A stretch of 64,000 bases of DNA from NCBI RefSeq assembly GCF_031179285.1, contig NZ_JAPSHY010000011.1, positions 7,760-71,759 of the forward strand, read 5' to 3'. Each line of letters starts with the position of its first letter. Position 1 is the first letter of the stretch. The position numbers and the translations under genes are program-made. This DNA is from Microbacterium sp. GTDB taxonomy: Bacteria > Actinomycetota > Actinomycetes > Actinomycetales > Microbacteriaceae. A model generated the notes under the pieces. The model was not told the origin of the DNA, made no database searches, and was given only the letters and a program-made list of their open reading frames with translations. Of the stretch, positions 1 through 8,782 are shown one piece after another.

Positions 1-55
1 GCCCGGGTGGCCGGGGCGCGGCCACCCGGGCCGGTCGCCGGATCGCTCCGGCGAC
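1..55 (-). terminator. Tandem hairpins just after the YtfQ-like binding-protein gene
   Basis: Two GC-rich perfect inverted repeats lie directly downstream of the binding-protein stop codon. The first pairs 1-12 with 20-31 (12-bp stem, 7-nt loop); the second pairs 34-42 with 47-55 (9-bp stem, 4-nt loop). No U-tract can be seen inside the window. They could end transcription, or protect the binding-protein mRNA and lower expression of permease genes that probably follow beyond the left edge. Confidence 0.6.
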
Positions 56-59
56 GGGA

Positions 60-1064
60 TCAGTACTTGCGGTCGGCCAGGACCGCCTTGGCGGCCTCGG
101 CGGAGTCGAACTCCTCGCTCGGGACGACGATGTACGAGTCGACCTCTTCGCCGGCGAGGGTCCTCTCGACGACCTCGAGGGCGGTCTCGCCGAACAGCGG
201 GTTGTATTCGTGCACGTAGCTGAGCTGTCCGTCCGCGAGCGCCTGCATGGCGTTCTTGGTGCCGTCGATCGTGGCGATCTTGACGTCGGTGCCGACGACG
301 AGACCTGCCTCCTCAGCAGCCTGGGCGGCACCGAGACCCATCTCGTCGTTCTGAGCGAACACGAGCTGAATGTCGTTGTTGTTGGCCTTCAGCATGGTCT
401 CGAAGACGCTCTTGCCCTCTTCGGCCGACCAGTTCGCGGTCTGCGCGTCGAGCTTGGTCAGCGCGGCGTCGCCGAGGCCCTCATCGAATCCCTCGTTGCG
501 CTCGTTGACCACACCGACTCCCGCCGGACCCTCGAGCACGACGTAGTTGCCGCCGTCGGGGAACGTCTCCGCAGCCCACGTGCCGACCTGCTTGGCGACC
601 TCGACGTTGTCGGGGGCGATGCGGGTGACGTAGAGGCTGTCGTCATCGGGCTCGATGCCGCGGTCGAGCAGGATGACCGGGATCTCGGCCTCCTGCGCAC
701 GCTTGAGCGAGTCCTCCCACCCAGATGCCTCGGTGGCGGACAGCAGGATGACGTCGACGCCCTCGTCGACGAACGACGTGAACGCGTCGATCTGCGACTT
801 CTGATCGAGGTTGGTCGCGGGCGCGTACTTGAGTTCGTATCCGGCGTCCTCCGTGAAGGTGTCCTGAATGTTCTGCTCGTTGGCTTCCCGCCAGGCTCCC
901 TCCGGACCGACGGCGACGAAGCCGACGGTCGTCAGTTCGCCGGAGCCGCCGTCGCCGTTCGAGCCCTCGTTCGATTCGGGCGTCGAGCAGGCGGCGAGAC
1001 CGAGCGCCAGCGCGCTGACTGCGGCCAGACCCAGCACGGTGCGAATGCGCGTGTTCACGGACAT
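60..1064 (-). CDS. Sugar ABC transporter substrate-binding lipoprotein (YtfQ/RbsB type)
   Basis: A 334-aa periplasmic-binding-protein type 1 lipoprotein. It has a basic N-terminus, a hydrophobic segment and lipobox LAAC with the lipidated Cys at residue 26, followed by a Gly/Ser/Asn linker. The mature sequence (GFVAVGPEGAW near the start, then QIDAF, GVDVILLSAT and PVILLDR) closely resembles YtfQ-like galactofuranose/furanose binders, but the ligand cannot be fixed from sequence. The start is set by AAGGAGGA just upstream of ATG at 1064; a longer frame to 1193 lacks a signal peptide at its end. It would capture sugar outside the membrane for the ATPase encoded at 1245-2789. It has its own promoter and operator at 1166-1195. 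Confidence 0.9.
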   Translation of the reverse strand: MSVNTRIRTVLGLAAVSALALGLAACSTPESNEGSNGDGGSGELTTVGFVAVGPEGAWREANEQNIQDTFTEDAGYELKYAPATNLDQKSQIDAFTSFVDEGVDVILLSATEASGWEDSLKRAQEAEIPVILLDRGIEPDDDSLYVTRIAPDNVEVAKQVGTWAAETFPDGGNYVVLEGPAGVGVVNERNEGFDEGLGDAALTKLDAQTANWSAEEGKSVFETMLKANNNDIQLVFAQNDEMGLGAAQAAEEAGLVVGTDVKIATIDGTKNAMQALADGQLSYVHEYNPLFGETALEVVERTLAGEEVDSYIVVPSEEFDSAEAAKAVLADRKY

Positions 1065-1165
1065 GTTCTCCTCCTTGAGACGTCGGGGTTCTCCCCGGCA
1101 GATGTGTGGACCCTCGTGGTCCCCTGCGTGATTGCGGGACGCCGATCCTCCGTCGTCCTGTGGTG

Positions 1166-1195
1166 ATGTTACCGGGAACAATTTCTGAAGCACAA
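1166..1195 (-). promoter_or_regulatory. Promoter and LacI-type operator of the YtfQ-like gene
   Basis: Read on the minus strand: TTGTGC (-35), an 18-nt spacer, TAACAT (-10). The near-palindrome TGTTACCGGGAACA at 1167-1180 covers the -10 box. The same arrangement recurs at 3838-3867 before the lacI-type gene. The likely ligand is the LacI protein encoded at 2789-3808, repressing this gene until sugar is present. Confidence 0.7.
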
Positions 1196-1244
1196 TACGG
1201 AACTGAAATCCGACCGAATCCGTGATCGGTTTGTTAGTTACCGG

Positions 1245-2789
1245 TCACAGTGCGGCCGACGTCGTCCGATCGGCCGCGATCATCTCGACGACGGTGTCGA
1301 CGGTGACTCCGGGGCCGTTGCTGAGCTCGCCGATCTTCTCGCGATCCTTCAGCACGACGATGCGGTCGCTCAGCCGCACCACCTCCTCAAGCTCTGAGGA
1401 GATGAAGACCACCGCCATGCCGTCGCCGGCGAGCTGGGTGATCCGCCGCTGGATGTCGAGCTTCGCGGCGATGTCGATGCCGCGGGTCGGCTCATCGAGG
1501 ATCAGCACGTGCGGGCGCACGGCGAGGGCACGGGCGAGGAGCACCTTCTGCTGCGTTCCGCCGGAGAGCAGCTTGACCGGCCGATCGAGATCGTCGGGGT
1601 CCAGGTGCAGCGCCTCCACATAGGTGTCGATCAGGGCGGCGGCTTCCGACGGTGACAGCGGCCGCGACCAGCCCCGGAGCGCCTGCAGCGACAGCACGAT
1701 GTTCTCGCGCGCGGTGAGCTCGCCGATGACCCCCTGCGTGCGTCGGCTCTCGGTGGTCATGGCGATGCGATGCCGAAGAGCCACCGATGGACTGCGCAGG
1801 TCGACCTTCGCGCCGTCGACCCACATCTCCCCGCTGTCGGCGCGCACCGATCCGCTCAGCAGCGACGCGAGCTCGGTGCGGCCGGAGCCCCGAAGTCCCG
1901 CCAGACCGATGATCTCGCCGTGCTGCACCTCGACGTCCATCTCGTCGAGTTCGCCCCGACGCCCGAGCGATGTCGCCTGCAGCGCGGGCGTGCCGTCCGA
2001 TGCATAATGATGGGCTTTGCGCTCCGACTTCAGAGCGCGAAGGCTCTCGATGTCCTTTCCCAGCATCTGGGAGATCAGATCGGCTCGCTCCAGGTCGCGC
2101 GTGGCATGCTCGCCGATCAGGCGGCCACCGCGCAGCACCGTCATCCGATCGCTGATCGCGAACGCCTGCTCGAGGAAGTGCGAGACGAAGAGAATCGCCA
2201 CCCCTCGCTCGCGAAGGCCGCGGATGACCCGCATGAGCGTCGCGACCTCGGTCTGGTCCAGACTCGAGGTCGGCTCATCGAGAACCAGGACCCTCGGTTC
2301 GTCGAGGACTGCGCGTGCGATCGCGACGAGCTGCTTCTGAGCGGGGGAGAGCATCGACAGCGGAGTCTTCGGGTCGAGATCGTCCAGACCCAGGCGGGCG
2401 AGCGCCCCCGCAGCATCCGCTCGCGTCCGCCGCCAGTTGATGCCGAACCTGCCGCGCCTCTCGCGCCCCAGCGTCACGTTCTCGCCGACGCTGAGGTTCG
2501 GGCTCAGTCGGGTCTCCTGGAAGACGGTGGCTATCCCGGCCGCCTGCGAGTCGGCGACGCCCGAGAAGCGGCGCTCTTCGCCGGCCACGACGAGCGTCCC
2601 GGCCGCAGGCATGCAGGTGCCGGTGAGCACGGCGATGAGCGTCGACTTCCCCGCGCCGTTCTCCCCCATGAGTGCGTGCACCTCACCCTGGAACAGCCGG
2701 AAGTCGACGCTGTCGAGAGCGCGGACTCCGGGGAACTCGACCGTGATGCTCTCCAGCTCCACGATGGGCACGGCACCGGAAGCGGCCAT
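1245..2789 (-). CDS. Sugar ABC transporter double ATP-binding protein (RbsA/YtfR type)
   Basis: A 514-aa tandem-ATPase subunit that energises furanose/ribose-type sugar import at the inner face of the membrane. Domain 1 has Walker A GENGAGKST at residues 42-50, a relaxed signature LSPAQKQ and Walker B VLVLDEPTSSLD. Domain 2 has the degenerate P-loop (GLRGSGRTE) usual for this family, a canonical LSGGTQQ signature and VLILDEPTRGID. ATG at 2789 overlaps the stop codon of the upstream regulator by one base, so the two are co-transcribed. No permease gene lies between it and the binding-protein gene; the permeases are expected left of position 1. Confidence 0.92.
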   Translation of the reverse strand: MAASGAVPIVELESITVEFPGVRALDSVDFRLFQGEVHALMGENGAGKSTLIAVLTGTCMPAAGTLVVAGEERRFSGVADSQAAGIATVFQETRLSPNLSVGENVTLGRERRGRFGINWRRTRADAAGALARLGLDDLDPKTPLSMLSPAQKQLVAIARAVLDEPRVLVLDEPTSSLDQTEVATLMRVIRGLRERGVAILFVSHFLEQAFAISDRMTVLRGGRLIGEHATRDLERADLISQMLGKDIESLRALKSERKAHHYASDGTPALQATSLGRRGELDEMDVEVQHGEIIGLAGLRGSGRTELASLLSGSVRADSGEMWVDGAKVDLRSPSVALRHRIAMTTESRRTQGVIGELTARENIVLSLQALRGWSRPLSPSEAAALIDTYVEALHLDPDDLDRPVKLLSGGTQQKVLLARALAVRPHVLILDEPTRGIDIAAKLDIQRRITQLAGDGMAVVFISSELEEVVRLSDRIVVLKDREKIGELSNGPGVTVDTVVEMIAADRTTSAAL

Positions 2790-3808
2790 CAGCGTACCGC
2801 CCGCGGGGCCGCCGACGATGCGCGCGGCACGAGCTCGGTCGGGATCCGAGTGAGCGGCGGGATGTCGCGCTCCTCCATCGCGGCGCGGAGCATCTCCACG
2901 ACGGCGCCGCCGAGCGTCTGGAAGTCCTGGCGCACGGTCGTCAGCGGAGGGAGGAAGTGACGTGCCAGCGGGACGTCGTCGAACCCGACCACGCTCAGAT
3001 CCCCCGGTACCTCGAATCCCTTGTCGTGGAGCCCGTGGATGAGGCCGATCGCCATGTCATCGTTGGCGACGAACACCGCCGTGTAGTCGGGCAGACGGTT
3101 CAGCCCCATGGCGAAGTCGTACGCGAAGTCCGCCGTCCAGTCGCCGACGACGATGGGCCGCTCGCGTATCCCCCAGGACTTCGCCCTGGAGTGGAAGGCG
3201 CGCTCCCTGGCGCGGGCATCGAGCCAGTCCAGGGGACCGGCGATGTGCAGGATGTCCCGATGCCCGAGTGCGACGAGGTGATCGACGACGAGCGTCGTCC
3301 CCGCATGCTGGTCGATCGAGACGGTCAGGAATGTCGGATCGGCATCGGCCTTCACGACCAGCATCGGGACGTTGAGTGAGATCCTCCTGAGCGCCGCGAC
3401 CGACGACGAGCGCGGGGCGATCACGCACAGGGCGTCGACACCCTGGGTGACGAGGTTGTCGACGGCGTCCTGCGGCGACAGCGCATCATCGTCGTGGAGG
3501 GCGATCGGGGTCACCGAGTAGCCGGCCGCCCTGGCGGCGAGTTCGACGGCGCGCAGGATGCTGGTGGGCCCGAACGCGACGGCACTCTCGATGATCACGC
3601 CGATGCGGCGGGTGCGCTGGGTGGCGAGAGCGCGCGCCACGAGATTGGGGCGGTAGTCGAGCTCCTCGATCGCCTCGAGCACGCGCCGCCGGGTGTCGGG
3701 CTTGATGTTCGGGTGGTCGTTCAGGACCCGCGACACGGTCATGTGCGAGACGCCGGCGATCACTGCCACCTGACGGATGCCGGGCTTGTCCGAACCGACG
3801 TTCACCAT
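2789..3808 (-). CDS. LacI-family transcriptional regulator of the YtfQ/YtfR-type transporter
   Basis: A LacI repressor of 339 aa. Residues about 11-36 form the helix-turn-helix and hinge (IRQVAVIAGVSHMTVSRVL), followed by a periplasmic-binding-like effector domain. ATG at 3808 is chosen because GGAGG lies 5 nt upstream; a GTG two codons earlier would sit on the ribosome-binding site. It is first in the operon with the ATPase gene. The shared operator at 1167-1180 and 3839-3852 implies autoregulation plus control of the binding protein. The effector is presumably the transported sugar. Confidence 0.9.
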   Translation of the reverse strand: MVNVGSDKPGIRQVAVIAGVSHMTVSRVLNDHPNIKPDTRRRVLEAIEELDYRPNLVARALATQRTRRIGVIIESAVAFGPTSILRAVELAARAAGYSVTPIALHDDDALSPQDAVDNLVTQGVDALCVIAPRSSSVAALRRISLNVPMLVVKADADPTFLTVSIDQHAGTTLVVDHLVALGHRDILHIAGPLDWLDARARERAFHSRAKSWGIRERPIVVGDWTADFAYDFAMGLNRLPDYTAVFVANDDMAIGLIHGLHDKGFEVPGDLSVVGFDDVPLARHFLPPLTTVRQDFQTLGGAVVEMLRAAMEERDIPPLTRIPTELVPRASSAAPRAVR

Positions 3809-3837
3809 GCGCACCTCCGTCGGCCCGGCCTGGGGAG

Positions 3838-3867
3838 ATGTTACCGAGAACAGTTCCGGACGCGCAA
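3838..3867 (-). promoter_or_regulatory. Promoter and operator of the LacI-ATPase operon
   Basis: Minus strand: TTGCGC (-35), 18-nt spacer, TAACAT (-10). The operator TGTTACCGAGAACA at 3839-3852 overlaps the -10 and differs by one base from the site at 1167-1180, in the same position relative to the promoter. Confidence 0.7.
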
Positions 3868-3920
3868 TCGTGCCGGGCGCTCACCCGCCACGCAAGACCG
3901 CGGGTCAGCCGGGACCGCGG

Positions 3921-3944
3921 CGTCAGCGCCGGCGCTCGCTGACG
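3921..3944 (-). terminator. Possible terminator overlapping the end of the DUF624 gene
   Basis: CGTCAGCG at 3921-3928 is the exact complement of CGCTGACG at 3937-3944, with an 8-nt GC-rich loop. It spans the last codons and stop of the DUF624 gene. No U-run follows, so termination is only possible. Confidence 0.35.
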
Positions 3945-4543
3945 GCGACGACCGCGAACACGAGGCAACCGACCCCGGGCACGATCAGCGGTACCAGCTG
4001 CCAGGTGACGACGGCAGTGAGAAGGAGCGCGGCGACGAGGTAGACGGCGCCGGGCACATCGGCGACGAGTCGTGCCGGCACGGTTCGCACGGCCAGGCGC
4101 CAGCCGGTCTCGGCCGACCAGCCGCTCGCAGCGAGCAGCAGCGCCAGTCCGAGGGCGACGAGACCGGCCGCGCCGGCGATCCCCACCAGGGGGCCACCGG
4201 GCAGGACTCCCCCGGCGGCGAGTGACACATCCAGCACGAGCAGCAGGGCGGCGAGCACGGCCACGCCCCCGACGACGAGTCCGCCTGCCAGCGCGCGCCG
4301 GACATCGACGAGGAAGAGCCCGACGCCGGAGGCCTCCGCCGCCAGGAAGCGTCGAAGGTGCCGGATTCCGGCGGCGAGCGCCGCGGGAGCCGTGATGATC
4401 GGCAACGAGCAGGCGACGACGAGGATGCCGACCCAGAGCACCTCTCCGAACAGGGCGAAACGGTTCGCCGCCCCCGGCCACCGCAGGACGCTGCCGTCGA
4501 CCTCCGGCCGACGACGGCGTTCCCGGGGTGCCCGGCGGCCCAT
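3923..4543 (-). CDS. YesL/DUF624-family membrane protein
   Basis: A 206-aa integral membrane protein with about five hydrophobic segments. Its N-terminus (residues about 18-60: VLRWPGAANRFALFGEVLW, then LPIITAPAAL) matches the DUF624/YesL family, which commonly sits in carbohydrate ABC operons next to two permeases. The biochemical role of the family is not established. ATG at 4543 overlaps the stop of the preceding permease (ATGA), making it the last gene of the binding protein-permease-permease-DUF624 operon. Confidence 0.8.
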   Translation of the reverse strand: MGRRAPRERRRRPEVDGSVLRWPGAANRFALFGEVLWVGILVVACSLPIITAPAALAAGIRHLRRFLAAEASGVGLFLVDVRRALAGGLVVGGVAVLAALLLVLDVSLAAGGVLPGGPLVGIAGAAGLVALGLALLLAASGWSAETGWRLAVRTVPARLVADVPGAVYLVAALLLTAVVTWQLVPLIVPGVGCLVFAVVAVSERRR

Positions 4544-5454
4544 CAGCCCTTCAGACCCTGCGTCGCGACGCCCTCGACGAGGAATCGCTGGAAGACGATG
4601 AAGAAGGCCAGCACCGGCAGCAGGGCGAGCACGGACACCGCGATGGTCGCGCCGAGGTCGGAGGTCGACGTCTGGTCGTTGAAGATGCGCAGCGCCAGGG
4701 GAACCGGCTGCTTGTCCGGCGAGTTCAGATACAGCAGGGGTCCGAGGAAGTCGTTCCAGCTCCAGATGAACGCGAAGATCGACGACGTGATGAGGGCGGG
4801 TTTGATGAGCGGCAACGTGATGGAGAAGAACACTCGCGGATGGCCCGCTCCGTCGATGCGGGCGGCCTCGTCGAGCTCGCGCGGCAGGCCGCGGATGAAC
4901 TGCACCATGAGGAACACGAAGAAGGCCTCTGTCGCCAGGAACTTGCCGATCAGCAGCGGAATGAACGTGTCGACCAGTCCGAGGTTACGGAACAGCATGT
5001 ACTGCGGGATGATCAGCACGTGGAACGGCAGCAGCATCGTGCCGATCATGATCGTGAAGAGCACCGCGCGGCCCTTGAACTCCACGCGGGCGAAGGCGTA
5101 GGCGGCCATCGACGACGAGATCACGATGCCGATGACGGAGCCGACGGCGAGGATCAGCGAGTTCGCGAAGAACTGCCACAGCGGCACCCCCGCCACCCCT
5201 CCCAGCACCGTGATGTAGTTGTCGATCGTCGGGTTCTGCGGCAGCAGCCCCTGGTTCGCGCCGAACTCGGAGTGCGGCTTGAACGACGCCGCGAACATCC
5301 AGACCAGCGGGTAGAGCACGATGGCGGCGAGCGCGATCGCGACGACTGCCCACACGATCGTGATGACACGTGCCTTCGTGCGCGCGCGTCCGGTGCGAAC
5401 GGGGCGCCTCGCCTGACGATCGTCGACGGCCAGCAGCGTTCTGGTCTCGCTCAT
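4543..5454 (-). CDS. Carbohydrate ABC transporter permease, MalG/UgpE type
   Basis: A 303-aa inner-membrane permease with about six transmembrane segments. The EAA loop (EAARIDGAGHPRVFF) contacts the ATPase and the C-terminus ends in the family's usual GLKG-like tail. It overlaps the upstream permease by 4 nt and forms the transport channel with it, supplied by the binding protein at 6453-7772. No ATPase gene is in this operon, so a shared ATPase encoded elsewhere is inferred. Confidence 0.92.
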   Translation of the reverse strand: MSETRTLLAVDDRQARRPVRTGRARTKARVITIVWAVVAIALAAIVLYPLVWMFAASFKPHSEFGANQGLLPQNPTIDNYITVLGGVAGVPLWQFFANSLILAVGSVIGIVISSSMAAYAFARVEFKGRAVLFTIMIGTMLLPFHVLIIPQYMLFRNLGLVDTFIPLLIGKFLATEAFFVFLMVQFIRGLPRELDEAARIDGAGHPRVFFSITLPLIKPALITSSIFAFIWSWNDFLGPLLYLNSPDKQPVPLALRIFNDQTSTSDLGATIAVSVLALLPVLAFFIVFQRFLVEGVATQGLKG

Positions 5455-6434
5455 CGGGAATCACCTCCGTAGTGGACCCAGTTCCTCGAGGTGCGGAACA
5501 TCAGGAATGCGATGACTCCGACGGCCAGCAGCAGCACCCACGCCATGGCGGATGCGTAGCCGAGCTGTCCGTCACGGAATGCGCGCGTGTACAGGTAGAC
5601 GGTGTAGTAATTCGTGGCACCGGCAGGACCGCCGGTGCCGGAGCCGATGATGTACGCCGAGGCGAAGATCTGGAACGCGTGGATCATCTCCAGCAGCAGG
5701 TTGAAGAAGATCACCGGCGACAGCATCGGCAGGGTGACGTTGATGAACTTCCGCCATGGGCCCGCGCCGTCGACGGATGCCGCTTCGTAGAGTTCCGCAG
5801 GCACGCCCTTGAGGCCCGCGAGGAAGATCACCATGGGAGCACCGAACTGCCAGACGGCGAGCAGGATGATCATCGGGAGCACCAGGGCCGGGATGCCGAC
5901 CCACCCGCCGATCTCGATCCCGAAGAAACTCAGCGTGCCGTCGACCGGTCCGTCGGTGGCGAACATGGCGCGCCAGACGATCGCGATCGAGACGCTGGCG
6001 CCGATCAGCGAAGGGGCGTAGAAGGCGGAACGGAAGAAGCCGGAGCCGCGGGTGCGCGCATTCAGCAGCAGTGCGATGCCGAGCGCGGCGGCGAGCTTGA
6101 TCGGCGTGCCCACGAGAACGTAGGCGAGGGTGATCTGGACGGAGCCCCAGAACTTCTGGTCCTCCATCATGCGTTCGAAGTTGCCGAGGCCGATCCACTC
6201 GGGCGAGCTGAAGATGTTGTACGACGTGAACGCGAGGTAGAGCGAGAACAGCATCGGACCGGCGGTGAGGCCGATGAATCCGAGCAGCCACGGGGAGAGG
6301 AAGACGTAGCCGGCGACGGTGTCCCGTCGAAGGCCGCGACGGCGGCGCCCCGCTCCCCGGCCGTCGGCCGAGGAGCGGGTGCCGGAATCGGCGACGCGGG
6401 AAGCGGTCGGCGCGATCGCCGATTCGGTGGACAT
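5451..6434 (-). CDS. Carbohydrate ABC transporter permease, MalF/UgpA type
   Basis: A 327-aa permease with a basic cytoplasmic N-terminus rich in Arg/Gly, about six transmembrane helices and EAA loop EAASVDGAGPWRKF. It lies 18 nt after the binding-protein gene and overlaps the next permease by 4 nt. It is the partner of the MalG-type subunit in importing an oligosaccharide; the operator at 7838-7851 points to a rhamnose-related substrate. Confidence 0.92.
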   Translation of the reverse strand: MSTESAIAPTASRVADSGTRSSADGRGAGRRRRGLRRDTVAGYVFLSPWLLGFIGLTAGPMLFSLYLAFTSYNIFSSPEWIGLGNFERMMEDQKFWGSVQITLAYVLVGTPIKLAAALGIALLLNARTRGSGFFRSAFYAPSLIGASVSIAIVWRAMFATDGPVDGTLSFFGIEIGGWVGIPALVLPMIILLAVWQFGAPMVIFLAGLKGVPAELYEAASVDGAGPWRKFINVTLPMLSPVIFFNLLLEMIHAFQIFASAYIIGSGTGGPAGATNYYTVYLYTRAFRDGQLGYASAMAWVLLLAVGVIAFLMFRTSRNWVHYGGDSR

Positions 6435-6452
6435 CGTGTGATCCTTTCAGCG

Positions 6453-7772
6453 TCAGCCGGCGAGGATGACTTCGGCCTCGTCGAAGAATTGCGTGACCGC
6501 GTCGTCGACGGTGATCGCTCCGAGGCCCAGCGACTTGCCGAGGTCCCAGAAGGTCTGCTCGATCGAACCGTAGCCGACGACGGGCACGGGGGGCGCGTCG
6601 CCGATGCGGTCGGACACCGATTCGATGTAGTCGGCGACCAGTTTGTCAGGACCCTCCAGCTTCGCGCCCTCGAGCTTGCTCGAGGAGGCCGGGAAGCCGA
6701 GGCTCGTTCCGAAGATCTCGCCCGCCTCCGGAGAGTTGACGGCGAAGTCCAGGAAGATGGCGGCGGCTTCGGGGTGCTTCGTGCTCGCCGACACGGCCAT
6801 CTGCAGACCTGCCTGGCGGTAGAGATCCTTCGCACCGTCGTCACTGGTGGGTGGCGCCACCATCGACAGGTTCGCGTTGCCGGTCTCCGCCAGGTATCCG
6901 CCGAGGAAGTTCGACCAGGTCATCTCGCTCGCCGTCAGCTTCGCGCCGAGGCCGGACGTCGGGGTGATCTCCTCGAGCTTGGACTGCGGGATGCCGACGC
7001 CGTCGCGCACGGGTGCGCCCGATTCCCAGAACTCGCGGAGCTGATCCTCGTCGAAGCCGAGCTCACCCTCGTCGGTGAACAGGTTGCCGCCCTCCTGTCG
7101 CAGCAGGAGTTCGAAGTTCTGAATGCGCTGCGTGTAGTCGGTGCCGCCGAAGACGGTGCCGCCCGACGCCTCGGTGACGCTCGTCATCCACTCGTCGTAG
7201 TCCTCGTACGAGGTGCCGCCGGCGTACGGCTCCACGCCCACCTGGCCGAGAAGGTCGTCGTTCTGGAACATCGCCCACGCGCTGTAGCCGGTCGGCAGGG
7301 AGTACTGCGTCCCCTCCAGCTGACCGGTGCCGAGCAGTGCCTCATCGAACGTGGAGGTGTCGACGTAGTCGCCGTACTCGCCGAGGTCGAGCAGGAGTCC
7401 CGGCTGGCCGTATTGGCGGAGGTAGGTGTCCGAGAACTGCCAGACGTCGGGCAGGCCGTTGCCCGCCGCCTCCGTCTGACGCTTCTCCCAGTAGCTCGGG
7501 AAGTCGGTGAAGCTGCCCTCGATCGTGATGTTGGGGTGCTCTTCGTTGAAGGCGTCGATGAGCGCCTCGTAGCGGGCGGCGCGATCGTCGTTGCCCCACC
7601 AGGTGAAGGTCAGCGTGACCTTCTCGTCGGGGTCGTACTCCGAGCCGGTGTCGCCACCGGCTCCGCTGGAGCAGCTGGTGAGCGCAAGGGCGCCCACGGC
7701 GACGAGCGCCATGGTGCCGAGCCCGAGTCGCGTGGTGCGCGCGAGGCGCGAGGTGCGCGAATGGAACATCAT
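6453..7772 (-). CDS. Extracellular sugar-binding lipoprotein (MalE/SBP type 1)
   Basis: A 439-aa solute-binding lipoprotein with lipobox LTSC (Cys at residue 34), followed by a Gly/Ser/Asp linker and the MalE-family opening VTLTFTWWGNDDRAARYEALI. The start at 7772 follows AGGAGGACA. It is the first gene of a four-gene transporter operon. Its promoter carries a LacI operator resembling that of the divergently located rhamnose operon, so it may bind rhamnose or a rhamnose-containing oligosaccharide (inference). Confidence 0.9.
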   Translation of the reverse strand: MMFHSRTSRLARTTRLGLGTMALVAVGALALTSCSSGAGGDTGSEYDPDEKVTLTFTWWGNDDRAARYEALIDAFNEEHPNITIEGSFTDFPSYWEKRQTEAAGNGLPDVWQFSDTYLRQYGQPGLLLDLGEYGDYVDTSTFDEALLGTGQLEGTQYSLPTGYSAWAMFQNDDLLGQVGVEPYAGGTSYEDYDEWMTSVTEASGGTVFGGTDYTQRIQNFELLLRQEGGNLFTDEGELGFDEDQLREFWESGAPVRDGVGIPQSKLEEITPTSGLGAKLTASEMTWSNFLGGYLAETGNANLSMVAPPTSDDGAKDLYRQAGLQMAVSASTKHPEAAAIFLDFAVNSPEAGEIFGTSLGFPASSSKLEGAKLEGPDKLVADYIESVSDRIGDAPPVPVVGYGSIEQTFWDLGKSLGLGAITVDDAVTQFFDEAEVILAG

Positions 7773-7829
7773 TGTCCTCCTGGAGACGTCGCCGTGATCC
7801 GTGTCAGTGCGCCGGAAAGCGCATTCCTG

Positions 7830-7859
7830 ATGCTAAGTTGAATCGAATCAATTCGTCAA
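7830..7859 (-). promoter_or_regulatory. Promoter of the transporter operon with LacI operator in the spacer
   Basis: Minus strand: TTGACG (-35), 18-nt spacer, TAGCAT (-10). The spacer contains the near-palindrome TTGAATCGAATCAA (7838-7851), a classic LacI-family operator shape. It resembles the site at 10998-11011 in front of rhaM. Confidence 0.75.
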
Positions 7860-7909
7860 GCCGGATGTACCGCACCGTTATAAAAGCCCTCACGGCGAAG
7901 CGCCTCACA

Positions 7910-8782
7910 TCACGTTCCGTCGGCGTCGTCTCGAACATCGAGACGCCACACCCAGGTCGCCGATTCTCCGGGCGTCAGCTCGAAGACATCGTCGAAGAAG
8001 GGTGCGTCGCACAGCATCACCGACTCGCCGGTGCGCACGAACCACGTCGTCGGGCTGACCGGGTTGTCCGCCGCGGCCGTCATCGTCAGCACGGCTCCGC
8101 CCCCTCGAAGAGTCATCGCGTTGCCGCGGGATCCCATCGCCTTCTCCACCGGCACCGGATGGCCGTCGAGGAGCACCTCGGCATCGTGCAGGCTCGGCGC
8201 CGCCCGAAGGAACAGTCCGCCGTACCCCGCGGCAGGACGACCCGCGGTGGTCGGGCTGCCGAACCCGATCGGCTCATCGGCGACGTTCTGGAGCGCGCTG
8301 CGCCATTCCAGCGTCCAGCCCGGTTCGGGCGCCCCGTCGGCACACGCGAAGCGCAGCACCCTGGTCTCCTCCAGCAGCGGGCGCCCGGCGGCACTCCGCC
8401 AATCGAGCAGGAGACTGACGGCTGCGTCGCCCCCGTCCGACCGGATCTCGCGGACCACCTGGCTGCCGAGGTTGTCGAGCGTTCGGTATTGCCCGTCGGC
8501 GAACGTCGGTCCTCCCCAGAAGTTCGCACCCTGCGGTTCGCTCGCGAGCGTGACGTTGGCGATCGCCAGAGAGAGTCCGTGATGCCAGGGGTGGTCGGTT
8601 GGGCCGTCGTCGCTCACCACGCGACCGCTGAGGGTGCTGAGTGGGTGCAGGAATGGTCGCGGAGCGTCGCCGCCCGGCATCCGCTCGCCCGTGTCGATCA
8701 CCGCGATCCGGACGTCCCCCGCCCGGACAACGAGCGTCTCGCCGTCCCGATCGACCCGGATGGGCGGGCTCTGGGCGTTCAC
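7910..8782 (-). CDS. PmoA/DUF6807-family protein
   Basis: A 290-aa protein whose motif-rich core (HPWHHGLSLAIANV, NFWGGPTF, then PFFDDVFELTPGES near the end) matches the family annotated as PmoA or DUF6807. The family name comes from a database link to methane oxygenase; real members are cytoplasmic proteins that accompany Gfo/Idh/MocA oxidoreductases in sugar clusters and their reaction is not known to me. GTG at 8782 overlaps the oxidoreductase stop (GTGA), with GAGG just upstream. It is third in the LacI-oxidoreductase-PmoA operon facing the rhamnose genes. Confidence 0.8.
   Translation of the reverse strand: MNAQSPPIRVDRDGETLVVRAGDVRIAVIDTGERMPGGDAPRPFLHPLSTLSGRVVSDDGPTDHPWHHGLSLAIANVTLASEPQGANFWGGPTFADGQYRTLDNLGSQVVREIRSDGGDAAVSLLLDWRSAAGRPLLEETRVLRFACADGAPEPGWTLEWRSALQNVADEPIGFGSPTTAGRPAAGYGGLFLRAAPSLHDAEVLLDGHPVPVEKAMGSRGNAMTLRGGGAVLTMTAAADNPVSPTTWFVRTGESVMLCDAPFFDDVFELTPGESATWVWRLDVRDDADGT

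Noticed and set aside
1245..2789. Defective ATPase because domain 1 has LSPAQKQ and domain 2 an altered P-loop
   Set aside because: Both deviations are normal for RbsA/YtfR-type double ATPases.
5370..7841. 823-codon plus-strand frame opposite the permease and binding-protein genes
   Set aside because: Composition and context point to a shadow of the minus-strand operon; no start signal or domain.
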